From Parvularcula sp039822105 (GTDB taxonomy: Bacteria; Pseudomonadota; Alphaproteobacteria; Caulobacterales; Parvularculaceae): 64,000 nucleotides of DNA. The stretch covers positions 14,510-78,509 of the forward strand of contig JBCBMW010000017.1 of NCBI GenBank assembly GCA_039822105.1, read 5' to 3'. The notes below the pieces were generated by a model, which saw nothing but the letters and a program-made list of their open reading frames with translations, did not search any database and was not told the origin of the DNA. Below, in pieces: positions 34,113 to 42,558 of this stretch (its first letter is position 1; each line of letters opens with the position of its first letter). Made by a program: the position numbers and the translations under genes.

Positions 34113-34712
34113 GTGGCAGAGTTTCGTCAACGTGTCATCGCCCTCTCCCGCGCTGCGTGGTCGCTGCGCCGCGCTGCGCCGCGGGCGTCGACCCTGCCTT
34201 TCGCTCTCGCCTTGTTCACCGACCCTGATCGGACCCCTGCGATCGAGCGCTTGGTAACGAGCTTGCCGCGCAACATGCCGCCGATGGCCGTCATCTTCCG
34301 CCACGACGCGTTACCGCCGGCACAGCGTTATGCTCTGGCTAACGAGGTGCGCCAGGAGGTCCAGGCGCGCGGGCATCTCTTTCTCATGGCGCGGGGCCAT
34401 CTGCCGGGTGCGGATGGAACCCACGCTTTCAGCCGGACCGAGGGTCTCAGGACGGCGCCGTCCCACGGCTTTGCTGAGGCGCGCCGGGCGGTTCAGCAGG
34501 GGGCAGATGCACTCTTCATCTCACCTGTTTTGCCAACGGAGAGCCATCCCGGCGCCCCCTCCTTGGGTCCAGTCCGAGCCGCGCGTTTGGCGGCCAGCGT
34601 GAAGGTGCCGAGCCTCGCGCTTGGCGGCATCAACGAGCGCACCGCGCGGGTGCTGCATGGCAGCCATTTTCAGGGGTTCGGCGCGATCGGCGCTTTTCTT
34701 GAGCGGCCTTAG
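34113..34712 (+). CDS. Thiamine phosphate synthase / TenI-like protein
   Basis: The C-terminal half is clearly a thiamine phosphate synthase-type barrel: GADALFISPVLPTESHPG, LGPVRAARLA and VPSLALGGINERTARVL. The N-terminal part (LPFALALFTD, AVIFRHDALP) is less conserved and the start is uncertain; GTG 34113 is the best candidate, beginning 10 bases from the divergent PLP-protein start. The usual N-terminal RDK and catalytic motifs are degenerate, so it may be a TenI-type or ThiE paralogue rather than true ThiE. The frame extends upstream antisense to the PLP gene, but this is not coding. Confidence 0.75.
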   Translation: MAEFRQRVIALSRAAWSLRRAAPRASTLPFALALFTDPDRTPAIERLVTSLPRNMPPMAVIFRHDALPPAQRYALANEVRQEVQARGHLFLMARGHLPGADGTHAFSRTEGLRTAPSHGFAEARRAVQQGADALFISPVLPTESHPGAPSLGPVRAARLAASVKVPSLALGGINERTARVLHGSHFQGFGAIGAFLERP

Positions 34713-35980
34713 AACCGGATGGAGGACTCAATCATCACCGATGCGGTGTCCTCGTCGCCGCCAAGCGCCGCCGGTTTGTCGCTTTCCACAAACTGCGCTG
34801 CCGCGCCCAAGGTGATGCCGTGACCCAAGACATAGGCAACGCCTGCCTGTGCGGTCTGGGTCCGCCGATCGAGGGCATAGGGGACTGAGACACCAGCAGC
34901 GGGGCCAACGAGCAGTGACGCATCACGCTCAGCATCCGCCTCGCCATAGCCCAGCATCATGCGCCAATCGCCGGCCTGGTAGGTGATGCCCGCATCAAAG
35001 GCGAGGTAATCGCTTTCACTGGTTGTGCCCTCATCAAGGCCAGCGTTGGTGGTCTTCACCGAGCCGCCAATCGTGAGGTCGCCGTAAGCCAGGTTCAGTC
35101 CGAGGGCGAGTGCCTCATAGTCTTCAACGAAATCGTCGCTCAGCGAGCCGGTCTGGTCCTGATCCGCCCGGACAAAAGAGGCGCCGATGCCGAGGAGCAG
35201 GCGGTCACCGCCCATCGAGAAACCGTTCTGATAGTAAAGCGCAGCCTCGGACACATCGCGCCAGCGCTGGTCACGCACCAAGACCTGGCCGTTCTGTCCG
35301 ACGATCAGCTCATTGTTCTGGCCGGGCACGATGTTGCCGAGCGGCGCGCATTCATCGACGCCGCAGCTCTCAAGCTCCGGCGCATAGGACACGCCCATCT
35401 GCACGTTCCCGATCACCCCGCCAAAGAGACCAGCGGGCGGCATATAGGTGATCTTCGCCGCGTTGCCGGAGAAATCGTTGACGGTGTGGACGTCGTTGAA
35501 GCCCGACGGGTCAGCACGCCAATCATTGACCCCGAGCGCCCTGAAGATCGTGGGCGAGGTCACCGCCAGCTTTTCTGCGACGCCAGCGTCGGAGCCGACG
35601 GAGACACTTCCAAAGCCGCCCTTGGCGAAAACATAGGCGCGATCGACAAAGACATCGGTGCTGTCAGGGCCCACACCGCGCTGGCCGCCATAGGTGAATG
35701 AGGAATAGCGCCCACCTGCGGCCCGCCGGTCGGCACGGTTGCCATCCACCCGAACACCGCTTCCCACGCCAAGCTCGAGGCCCGGAACCGCGAAACTGGT
35801 GGCTGTCACATCGAGGCGGGCATCGAAGTCGGTTTCCGAAACATCGCCGTCGCTGAGCCCGGTGGTGAAGACCGCATCGCCCTCAACGGTGAGGGACGAC
35901 TCTTGCGCATGGCCAAGGGGCGCCGCGATCAGCATCGCAGCGGCTCCTAAAAGCCCCAGCAGTGACGTCCCTCGAACCAT
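34709..35980 (-). CDS. Outer-membrane porin
   Basis: A 423-residue porin with a signal peptide ending at GHA (residue 25), then alternating beta-strand sequence with acidic, Gly/Asn-rich loops, and a C-terminal aromatic ending ESSIRF that serves as BAM recognition signal. It resembles the Rhodobacter-type 16-stranded porins (DUF/Porin_4 group). The 4-base overlap at the 3' end with the convergent thiamine gene is minor. It will carry small solutes across the outer membrane. Confidence 0.88.
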   Translation of the reverse strand: MVRGTSLLGLLGAAAMLIAAPLGHAQESSLTVEGDAVFTTGLSDGDVSETDFDARLDVTATSFAVPGLELGVGSGVRVDGNRADRRAAGGRYSSFTYGGQRGVGPDSTDVFVDRAYVFAKGGFGSVSVGSDAGVAEKLAVTSPTIFRALGVNDWRADPSGFNDVHTVNDFSGNAAKITYMPPAGLFGGVIGNVQMGVSYAPELESCGVDECAPLGNIVPGQNNELIVGQNGQVLVRDQRWRDVSEAALYYQNGFSMGGDRLLLGIGASFVRADQDQTGSLSDDFVEDYEALALGLNLAYGDLTIGGSVKTTNAGLDEGTTSESDYLAFDAGITYQAGDWRMMLGYGEADAERDASLLVGPAAGVSVPYALDRRTQTAQAGVAYVLGHGITLGAAAQFVESDKPAALGGDEDTASVMIESSIRF

Positions 35981-36148
35981 AAACTTACCTTTGGCAGTCT
36001 ATTTAAGGGACGAAGGGACCTGATGTGAGTGAACAACTTATCACCAAAATGCTTTTCCCGTCTGGTGCGTCTTCCGTGCAACCATATGCGCGCAGGGGGT
36101 TTGACTGGAGGACCCTAGGTGATAATTGCAGCGCGATTTCGAAAGGTT

Positions 36149-36595
36149 ATGATGTCTCATTCTGATACCCATCGTCTGGTGAAAGTGGTTGTCGTCGCAG
36201 CACTTGCGGCTGCCCTTGCGGCGTGCGCGAACTCCGGCAACTCAACCAGCAATGCGGCGTCTGAGCTGCAATACGGACAGGTCAACAAGTACCTCTGGAC
36301 CGCGTCGCTGCAGACGATCGACTTCATGCCGCTGGACGCAGTGGACCCCCAGGCGGGTGTGATCCTGACGGATTGGTTCGCGAGCTCTGAAGTGCCGAAC
36401 GAGCGTTTTCGCACCAATGTGCTGATCCTCGGCAACACACTGCGGGCCGATGCCTTGCGTGTGCGGGTGTTCAAGCAGGTGCAAAGCCCCTCCGGATCGT
36501 GGGTCGACGCGCCGATCAATCCCAACACCGAGCGTGAGGTGGAGAACGCCATTCTCACCCGTGCCCGGGAGATCCGCCTCAACTCGCTGAGCTAG
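36149..36595 (+). CDS. DUF3576 lipoprotein
   Basis: A 148-residue exported lipoprotein: hydrophobic leader with lipobox AALAAC, then a domain (NKYLWTASLQTIDFMPL, GGVILTDWF-like DPQAGVILTDW, VNVLILG region) of the DUF3576 family. It is found before leuS in many alphaproteobacteria. The function is unknown, probably envelope-associated. ATG 36149 follows an AAAGG ribosome binding site; GTG 36119 is an alternative with 10 more residues. Confidence 0.85.
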   Translation: MMSHSDTHRLVKVVVVAALAAALAACANSGNSTSNAASELQYGQVNKYLWTASLQTIDFMPLDAVDPQAGVILTDWFASSEVPNERFRTNVLILGNTLRADALRVRVFKQVQSPSGSWVDAPINPNTEREVENAILTRAREIRLNSLS

Positions 36596-36634
36596 ACCCA
36601 GCCGAGGCTTTTTCATACTGAACGAATGATCCTA

Positions 36635-36664
36635 GGCTGCGGCACCTCTCCCGCAGCCCTTTTT
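36635..36664 (+). terminator. Intrinsic terminator between DUF3576 and leuS
   Basis: GGCTGCGG at 36635-36642 and CCGCAGCC at 36651-36658 pair perfectly, followed by CTTTTT. It ends 25 bases before the leuS start, leaving little room for a promoter between, so it may attenuate leuS or be a partial terminator of the upstream gene. Confidence 0.85.
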
Positions 36665-36688
36665 GATGCCCGAGTGAAAGCGAACCCG

Positions 36689-39271
36689 ATGGCCAGGTAC
36701 AATCCCGCAGCAGCCGAACCGAAATGGCAAAAGGCCTGGGAAGAGAAAGATTGTTTCGCTGCCGGACGGCATAGCGAGCGGCCGAAATACTACGTGCTCG
36801 AAATGTTTCCCTATCCTTCGGGGAAGATCCATATCGGCCATGTGCGCAATTACGCGATGGGTGATGTCATCGCGCGGTTCAAAAGGGCTCGCGGCTTTGA
36901 CGTGCTTCACCCGATGGGCTGGGACGCCTTTGGTCTGCCTGCAGAGAATGCGGCGATGCAGACGGGCGGCCACCCCAAGGACTGGACCTACGGCAATATC
37001 GAGGTGATGCGCGAGCAGCTGAAGCGCATGGGCCTGGCGATCGATTGGTCGCGGGAGTTCGCGACCTGCGATCCTGAATACTACGTCCACCAACAAAAAC
37101 TGTTCTTAGAGTTTTTGGACAAGGGATTTGTTGAGCGGCGTGAGAGCCTGGTGAACTGGGACCCGGTGGAGATGACCGTGCTCGCCAATGAGCAGGTGGT
37201 CGACGGTAAAGGCTGGCGCTCCGGCGCGCCGGTTGAGCGCAAGTCGATGTCGACCTGGTTCTTCAAGATCACCGACCGAGCCGAGGATTTGCTCGACGCG
37301 CTCGATGATGGACGGCTCGAGGGTTGGCCAGCGCATGTCAAAGAGATGCAGCGGAACTGGATCGGCCGGTCCGAGGGGTTGATGATGTCCTTCCCCCTTT
37401 CCGGGGATGATCTGCCGCAAGACAAATTGCCGATCTACACCACCCGGCCAGACACGCTTTACGGCGCAAGCTTTTTGGGCGTGGCACCTGACCATCCGTT
37501 GGCGAAGCATTTTGCGGACAAGGACCCTGGGGCCGCGGCGTTCGTCGCCGAGTGCCAGGCGCAGGGGACCTCGGAAGCGGATATTGAGAAGGCCGAGAAA
37601 AAGGGTTTCCGCCTTCCCGTGACGGGACGTCATCCGTTCACCGATGAAGAGCTTCCGGTCTATATCGCCAACTTCATCCTGATGCAGTACGGCACCGGCG
37701 CGATCTTCGCCTGTCCGGCGCATGACCAGCGTGACCTTGATTTCGCTCGGAAGTACGGCCTCAACGTGATTCCTGTTGTGTGCCCACCTGATGCTGATCC
37801 GTCCTCGTTTGAGGTCGTGGATGAAGCCTATGTCGGCCCCGGCTCCATGATGATGTCGGGTTTTCTTGATGGTCTGCCTGCGGAAGAGGCGCTTCCCGCG
37901 GCGATCAAGAGGATCGAAGAGATGGGTTGGGGTGAGGGGACCACGAATTATCGCCTGCGCGATTGGGGCCTCTCGCGTCAGCGCTATTGGGGTTGCCCGA
38001 TCCCGATCATCCATTGCGACAATTGCGGCGCGGTGCCGGTGCCTGCGGATCAATTGCCCGTGGGCCTGCCGCCGATTGATGCGTCGGAGTTCAAAACGCC
38101 GGGCAACCCGCTCGATCGCGACAGTACGAAGGACTGGCGCGAGGTGCCGTGCCCCGAATGCGGACGCATGGCGCGCCGCGAGACCGACACGATGGATACG
38201 TTTGTCGATTCCTCCTGGTACTTCGCGCGCTTTGCTTCGCAGCCGAAGGACAAGCCGGTGGAGAAGGCGGACGCCGACGCCTGGATGCCGGTCCAGCAAT
38301 ATATCGGCGGCATTGAGCACGCGATCCTGCACCTTCTTTACGCCCGCTACTTCACCCGCAATCTCCAAGAATGCGGGTACACAGAGGTCTCTGAACCCTT
38401 CACCAACCTCTTCACGCAAGGAATGGTGACGCACGCGACGTTCCAGGATGCTGATGGCAACTGGCTGTTCCCCGAACAGGTTGATGTGAAGGGTCAGAGG
38501 GCGTTCGCTGTCGATGGCGGGGCTGAGGTGACGATCGGCTCTGTCGAGAAAATGTCGAAATCGAAAAAGAACGTGGTGGCGCCCGAGGCGATTGCTGATG
38601 CCTACGGAGCAGATGCGGCGCGGTTCTTTATGCTGTCGGACTCGCCGCCTGAGCGTGATGTGGAGTGGACCGATGCCGGGGTCGAGGGCGCCTGGCGGTT
38701 TGCCAATCGGGTTTATGAGACGGTGGCCAAAGGCGCGGGCGTTTTGAAGGCCAATGCGCTGATGCCGGACAATCTCTCCGATGATCTCATGGCCCTTCGT
38801 CGGACCACGCACAAAACGATCGATGGTGTGACGGGAGACATTGAGCATTTTCGCTTCAACAAAGCGATCGCGCGGCTCTATGAGTTCTTAGGCGCTTGTA
38901 AGGGCCTTAAGACGGAAGGTGATGCTGGTCCCGTCGCGGCAGAAGCGCTCGGTGCCCTGACGCAATTGACGGCGCCCTTCATGCCGCACTTAGCCGAAGA
39001 GTGCTGGGAGCTTTTGGGCGGTGATGGTCTTTGCACGGATGCCCCCTGGCCAGACGCGGATGAGGCCCTCCTCACCGAAGATGTCATCACCTTGCCGATC
39101 CAGGTGAACGGCAAGCGCCGCGGCGAGATCAAGGTGGCGCCCGATGCCGCCGAAGATGCGGTGAAGGAAGCTGCCCTCGCGCAGGCTGATGTTGCGCGCT
39201 TTATGGAAGGCAAAACCGTCCGTAAGGTGATCGTGGTACCAGGGCGGATCGTGAACGTGGTGGTGGGCTGA
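36689..39271 (+). CDS. leuS: Leucyl-tRNA synthetase
   Basis: Class I aminoacyl-tRNA synthetase, about 860 residues. The HIGH motif is HIGHVRNYAMGDV near residue 49, the editing (CP1) domain lies in the middle, a zinc-type Cys pair appears in CPECGRM, and the catalytic loop is KMSKSKKN near residue 625. I chose ATG 36689 (MARYNPAAAEPKWQ), the normal N-terminus; an ATG at 36626 would start inside the terminator. Its stop overlaps the lptE start by one base. It heads leuS–lptE–holA. Confidence 0.97.
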   Translation: MARYNPAAAEPKWQKAWEEKDCFAAGRHSERPKYYVLEMFPYPSGKIHIGHVRNYAMGDVIARFKRARGFDVLHPMGWDAFGLPAENAAMQTGGHPKDWTYGNIEVMREQLKRMGLAIDWSREFATCDPEYYVHQQKLFLEFLDKGFVERRESLVNWDPVEMTVLANEQVVDGKGWRSGAPVERKSMSTWFFKITDRAEDLLDALDDGRLEGWPAHVKEMQRNWIGRSEGLMMSFPLSGDDLPQDKLPIYTTRPDTLYGASFLGVAPDHPLAKHFADKDPGAAAFVAECQAQGTSEADIEKAEKKGFRLPVTGRHPFTDEELPVYIANFILMQYGTGAIFACPAHDQRDLDFARKYGLNVIPVVCPPDADPSSFEVVDEAYVGPGSMMMSGFLDGLPAEEALPAAIKRIEEMGWGEGTTNYRLRDWGLSRQRYWGCPIPIIHCDNCGAVPVPADQLPVGLPPIDASEFKTPGNPLDRDSTKDWREVPCPECGRMARRETDTMDTFVDSSWYFARFASQPKDKPVEKADADAWMPVQQYIGGIEHAILHLLYARYFTRNLQECGYTEVSEPFTNLFTQGMVTHATFQDADGNWLFPEQVDVKGQRAFAVDGGAEVTIGSVEKMSKSKKNVVAPEAIADAYGADAARFFMLSDSPPERDVEWTDAGVEGAWRFANRVYETVAKGAGVLKANALMPDNLSDDLMALRRTTHKTIDGVTGDIEHFRFNKAIARLYEFLGACKGLKTEGDAGPVAAEALGALTQLTAPFMPHLAEECWELLGGDGLCTDAPWPDADEALLTEDVITLPIQVNGKRRGEIKVAPDAAEDAVKEAALAQADVARFMEGKTVRKVIVVPGRIVNVVVG

Positions 39272-39855
39272 TGAAACGACTGATCCTTCTTTCGCTCGCT
39301 TTGGTTTTGGGCGCCTGCGGTTTCCAGCCGCTCTACGGTGAAATCGAAGACGAGGAGCGGACGTCGGATCAATTGGGAGCTTTCTATATTGAAAGCATCA
39401 CGGGGCCCAAAGATGCCCGCACCGAAGTTGAAGACGCGATGCGGGTGCGGGTCCCGAGCGCCAACGGCAATGAGACCCACGCCGTATCGATCGCTCTCCG
39501 TGACACGCGCCGCGGCGTGGCTGTTCGGATTTCGTCAGACACGCAGCGTTTCGACTACACGCTGGTCGCGACCCTCAGCTACCGGAACCTTGAGACCGAT
39601 GAGGTGCGTCGGCAGACGATCCGGAGCATCGTGTCCTACGGTGTGGTCGACAGTCAGTATGCATCTCTTGTCGGCCGAGAAGATGCTGTCCGCCGGGCTG
39701 CGGTCGACCTCACGCGCAAAATCGAAGTCGATATGGCGCTGTTCCTGCGCGACCGGGCGCCGGATAACAGCGGCGGTGAGCTGATCAATAACGACCCAAG
39801 CGACAACCCCCTGTTCCGGCTCGAGCAAGACGCACTGAGGGAGCGCCAACAATGA
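39271..39855 (+). CDS. lptE: LPS-assembly lipoprotein LptE
   Basis: A 194-residue lipoprotein with signal ending LVLGAC (Cys at about 16) then GFQPLYG, the hallmark of LptE. It plugs the LptD barrel that inserts LPS into the outer membrane. The C-terminal tail (SDNPLFRLEQDALRERQQ) is Gln/Arg-rich. It starts one base inside the leuS stop and overlaps holA by 4 bases, consistent with an operon. Confidence 0.9.
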   Translation: MKRLILLSLALVLGACGFQPLYGEIEDEERTSDQLGAFYIESITGPKDARTEVEDAMRVRVPSANGNETHAVSIALRDTRRGVAVRISSDTQRFDYTLVATLSYRNLETDEVRRQTIRSIVSYGVVDSQYASLVGREDAVRRAAVDLTRKIEVDMALFLRDRAPDNSGGELINNDPSDNPLFRLEQDALRERQQ

Positions 39856-40907
39856 CGGCGCTCAAGGCGCGGGACATCGAACGCTTCCTCCGTGCACCCG
39901 GTGAGAATTTCGTCGTGGCGCTGGTCTATGGGCCAGAGCAGGGCCTGGTTCATGAACGAGCCACCCGGATTGCGACGGCTGTAGCGGAGGATCTCTCCGA
40001 CCCGTGGCGGGCGGTGAGCCTCACCGAGCAAGAGGCGGGGGACGCGGCCCGGTTGACTGACGAGGCCGCGGCACAGAGCTTTCTTGGCGGACGGCGAGTG
40101 ATCCGTGTACGGGCGGCTGGCGCTGGTGTTGCAGGCGCTGTCACGTCCCTTCTCAAAGCGGCTGAGGCTGGGACGTTGGCCTCAGCGGGGCTGGTGGTGC
40201 TCGAGGCGGGTGACCTCAAAAAATCCTCCGCCCTCCGAAAGGCGTGCGAGAGCTCGCCCCAGGCCGCGGCGATTGCCTGCTATCCCGAAGGTGAGCGCGA
40301 TACGATCGGCGCGATCCGGGCACAATTGCAGGCCGAAGCGATCTCCATCACCGACGACGCAGTGACCGCTTTGGTCGCAGCCCTTGGCGAGGATCGCGGT
40401 GTGCTGCGGCAAGAGCTTGAGAAACTCATCCTCTATTGCGGGCCAAAGGCCACTCGCGGCGATGCGCCTTATGAGGTCACGGCTGACGATGTGGCTGGAT
40501 GCTTGGCGGGTGCTCCGCAGGAGGACAGTTTCCAGGTCGCCGCACTGGCCCTTGGCGGACGGTCCAAGCCGTTGTCCGAAGCCTTGGCTGCGGCAGAGGC
40601 GGCTGGTGTTTCAGTGATCTCGCTTCTTCGTCTCACGCAAAACCGGATCCAACGGCTTCTCCCCGCTGCGACAGCAGTGGCGCAAGGTGAGGGGCCACAA
40701 GCGGCGATCAAAAAGATGAAGCCGCCCGTCTTTTTTAAAGAGCAGGATGAGATGCTCCGCCAGCTGAAGGCATGGCCATTGCCGCGGCTCGAACAAGCGG
40801 CGGATGAGATCTACAAGGCCGAGGCGGCTTGCAAGAAGACAGGTGCGCCCGATCAGTCGATTGCTGAACGCGCACTTCTTCGCCTCGCGGCGGCAGGCCA
40901 GAGATGA
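39852..40907 (+). CDS. holA: DNA polymerase III, delta subunit
   Basis: The delta subunit opens the sliding clamp as part of the clamp loader. Family features seen: MTALKARDIERFLRAP, ALVYGPEQGLVHERATRIA, LVVLEAGDLKKSSALRKA and an AAA+-like C-terminal collar region. The 351-residue length is normal. It overlaps lptE by 4 bases and trmD by 4 bases, one transcription unit. Confidence 0.93.
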   Translation: MTALKARDIERFLRAPGENFVVALVYGPEQGLVHERATRIATAVAEDLSDPWRAVSLTEQEAGDAARLTDEAAAQSFLGGRRVIRVRAAGAGVAGAVTSLLKAAEAGTLASAGLVVLEAGDLKKSSALRKACESSPQAAAIACYPEGERDTIGAIRAQLQAEAISITDDAVTALVAALGEDRGVLRQELEKLILYCGPKATRGDAPYEVTADDVAGCLAGAPQEDSFQVAALALGGRSKPLSEALAAAEAAGVSVISLLRLTQNRIQRLLPAATAVAQGEGPQAAIKKMKPPVFFKEQDEMLRQLKAWPLPRLEQAADEIYKAEAACKKTGAPDQSIAERALLRLAAAGQR

Positions 40908-41638
40908 CCTTCTCTGTTGGCATTGTCTCTCTTTACCCTGAGATGTTTCCCGGGCCCCTTGGCGCGGGCGTGATTGGCCGGGCGAAGAAGGACGGGCTCT
41001 GGTCATTGGCCCTTGAGAACCCGCGTGACCATACCGAGGACAAGCACCGCACTGTGGACGATACACCTGCGGGTGGCGGGCCCGGCATGGTGATGCGGGC
41101 TGATGTCTTGGCCAAGACCATTGATCTCATGGACGCGGTTCCTGGCCCGCGGCTTCTTCTTTCTCCCCGGGGTCGGCCGTTTGATCAGGCGATGGCGCAT
41201 AGGCTCGCCGAGGGTCCTGGCGCTCTCTTTGTCTGCGGGAGATTTGAAGGGATCGACCAGCGGGTGATCGAGGCGCGGAGCCTTGAAGAGGTCTCGATCG
41301 GCGACTTTGTCCTCGCCGGAGGAGAAGTCGCGGCGATGGCGATGATCGAAGCTTGCGTGCGGCTCATTCCCGGTGTACTGGGCGCGCCTTCGTCGCGGGA
41401 CGATGAGAGCTTCGAGAACGGGCTTTTGGAGTACCCGCACTATACGAGACCACGGTCGTTTGAGGGGCGAGACATTCCTGATGTCCTCCTTTCCGGTGAC
41501 CACAAGAAGATTGACCAGTGGCGCGGAGACCAATCTCTGGCGCTGACGCGTGCGCGACGACCGGACATGCTCTCGAATGCTGATCAGCAGGGAAGGGCGC
41601 GGTCCAATCCGCCGGATAACGAGACGGACGAGACATGA
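40904..41638 (+). CDS. trmD: tRNA (guanine-N1)-methyltransferase
   Basis: TrmD methylates G37 next to the anticodon, using SAM in a knotted SPOUT fold. Motifs: VGIVSLYPEMFPG, DDTPAGGGPGMVMRADV, LSPRGRPFDQAM, FVCGRFEGIDQR, SIGDFVLAGGE and LLEYPHYTRP. 244 residues. It is 4 bases overlapped with both holA and rplS (ATGA type), as in the usual trmD–rplS pair. The rest of the classical rpsP–rimM operon is not here. Confidence 0.97.
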   Translation: MTFSVGIVSLYPEMFPGPLGAGVIGRAKKDGLWSLALENPRDHTEDKHRTVDDTPAGGGPGMVMRADVLAKTIDLMDAVPGPRLLLSPRGRPFDQAMAHRLAEGPGALFVCGRFEGIDQRVIEARSLEEVSIGDFVLAGGEVAAMAMIEACVRLIPGVLGAPSSRDDESFENGLLEYPHYTRPRSFEGRDIPDVLLSGDHKKIDQWRGDQSLALTRARRPDMLSNADQQGRARSNPPDNETDET

Positions 41639-42054
41639 ATATCATTGAACAGCTCGAGGCGGAGCACGCCAAAGAGCTCAAAGCTGAAGTTCCAGAATTC
41701 GCTGCCGGTGACACCCTTCGCGTGCAAGTGCGCGTGAAAGAGGGCAACCGCACGCGTCTGCAGGCCTTTGAAGGCGTCTGCATTTCGCGCTCAGGCGGCG
41801 GCATCAATGAGAGCTTCACGGTGCGCAAGATTAGCTTCGGCGAAGGCGTGGAGCGGGTGTTCCCGGTCTACTCACCGCTGGTGGAAGAGATCGAAGTCGT
41901 GCGCCGCGGTAAGGTTCGCCGCGCGAAACTCTACTACCTCCGTGGTCGCCAAGGTAAGTCTGCTCGGATCGCCGAAAAGGTCGATACCAAGCGCCAGGCT
42001 GCTGCCGCTGAGAAGAAAAAGGGCAAGGCTAGGAAGGCCAAGAGCGCCGAGTAA
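41635..42054 (+). CDS. rplS: 50S ribosomal protein L19
   Basis: L19 lies at the interface of the 30S and 50S subunits. Seen: MNIIEQLEAEH, FAAGDTLRVQVRVKEG, RTRLQAFEGVCI, FTVRKISFGEGVERVFP and VRRAKLYYLRGRQGKSARI. The last 20 residues are a Lys/Ala-rich basic tail, common in alphaproteobacterial L19. It is the last gene of the leuS-to-rplS operon and is followed by a good terminator. Confidence 0.97.
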   Translation: MNIIEQLEAEHAKELKAEVPEFAAGDTLRVQVRVKEGNRTRLQAFEGVCISRSGGGINESFTVRKISFGEGVERVFPVYSPLVEEIEVVRRGKVRRAKLYYLRGRQGKSARIAEKVDTKRQAAAAEKKKGKARKAKSAE

Positions 42055-42081
42055 GCTCGCCTCTCATCACTGCTTTTCATC

Positions 42082-42114
42082 AAGGCCCGCCGATTGTCTC
42101 GCGCGGGCCTTTTT
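42082..42114 (+). terminator. Intrinsic terminator after rplS
   Basis: AAGGCCCGC at 42082-42090 pairs with GCGGGCCTT at 42103-42111 across a 12-base loop, followed by TTTTT. It sits 28 bases after the rplS stop and ends the leuS–lptE–holA–trmD–rplS unit. Confidence 0.9.
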
Positions 42115-42147
42115 GCTTGCCTGCGCCGAAAACAGGAGGATCCGGTC

Positions 42148-42552
42148 ATGGCGAAAATCGTGGGCTTAGGCGGCGTGTTTTTTAAGTCCGGTGAACCAAA
42201 GGCGCGCAAAGAGTGGTATGCGAAGCATCTCGGCCTCCACCCTGGTGATGGGTATGATGGCGTTGAGATGCGGTGGCGTAGGCCGGACGAGGACCGGCAA
42301 GATATGTCTCTCGTCTCCTTCTTTGATCTCGATACGACCTATTTGGGCAAAGGCGGCCAACCCTTCATGCTCAATTTCGTTGTCGATAATCTCGACGCTA
42401 TGCTGGCCAAGTTGCGAGCCGAGGGTTGCGATGTTGATGAGGAGGTCGTGAGCGAGTCCTACGGTAAGTTCGGTTGGCTCACCGACCCTGATGGTGTGCG
42501 GATCGAGCTGTGGGAGCCAGCCGGCTCAGCCCCGGATCTGCCTACGGAGTAG
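42148..42552 (+). CDS. VOC-family protein (glyoxalase/bleomycin resistance fold)
   Basis: A 134-residue beta-alpha-beta VOC protein: FFKSGEPKARKEWYAKHLGL opening, FDLDTTYLGKGGQPFMLNF, VDNLDAMLAKLRAEGCDVDEE and FGWLTDPDGVRIELWEP, the last a metal/substrate-binding ending with Glu in the usual place. The ATG at 42148 follows a clear AGGAGGA site; an upstream start at 42094 lies in the terminator region. The role is unknown; related proteins bind aromatic or methylglyoxal-type ligands. Confidence 0.93.
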   Translation: MAKIVGLGGVFFKSGEPKARKEWYAKHLGLHPGDGYDGVEMRWRRPDEDRQDMSLVSFFDLDTTYLGKGGQPFMLNFVVDNLDAMLAKLRAEGCDVDEEVVSESYGKFGWLTDPDGVRIELWEPAGSAPDLPTE

Positions 42553-42558
42553 GTATCT

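Noticed and set aside
37106..38848. Long open frame antisense to leuS (580 codons)
   Set aside because: Arg/His-rich, mirrors the codon bias of the real gene; leuS is unambiguous on the other strand.
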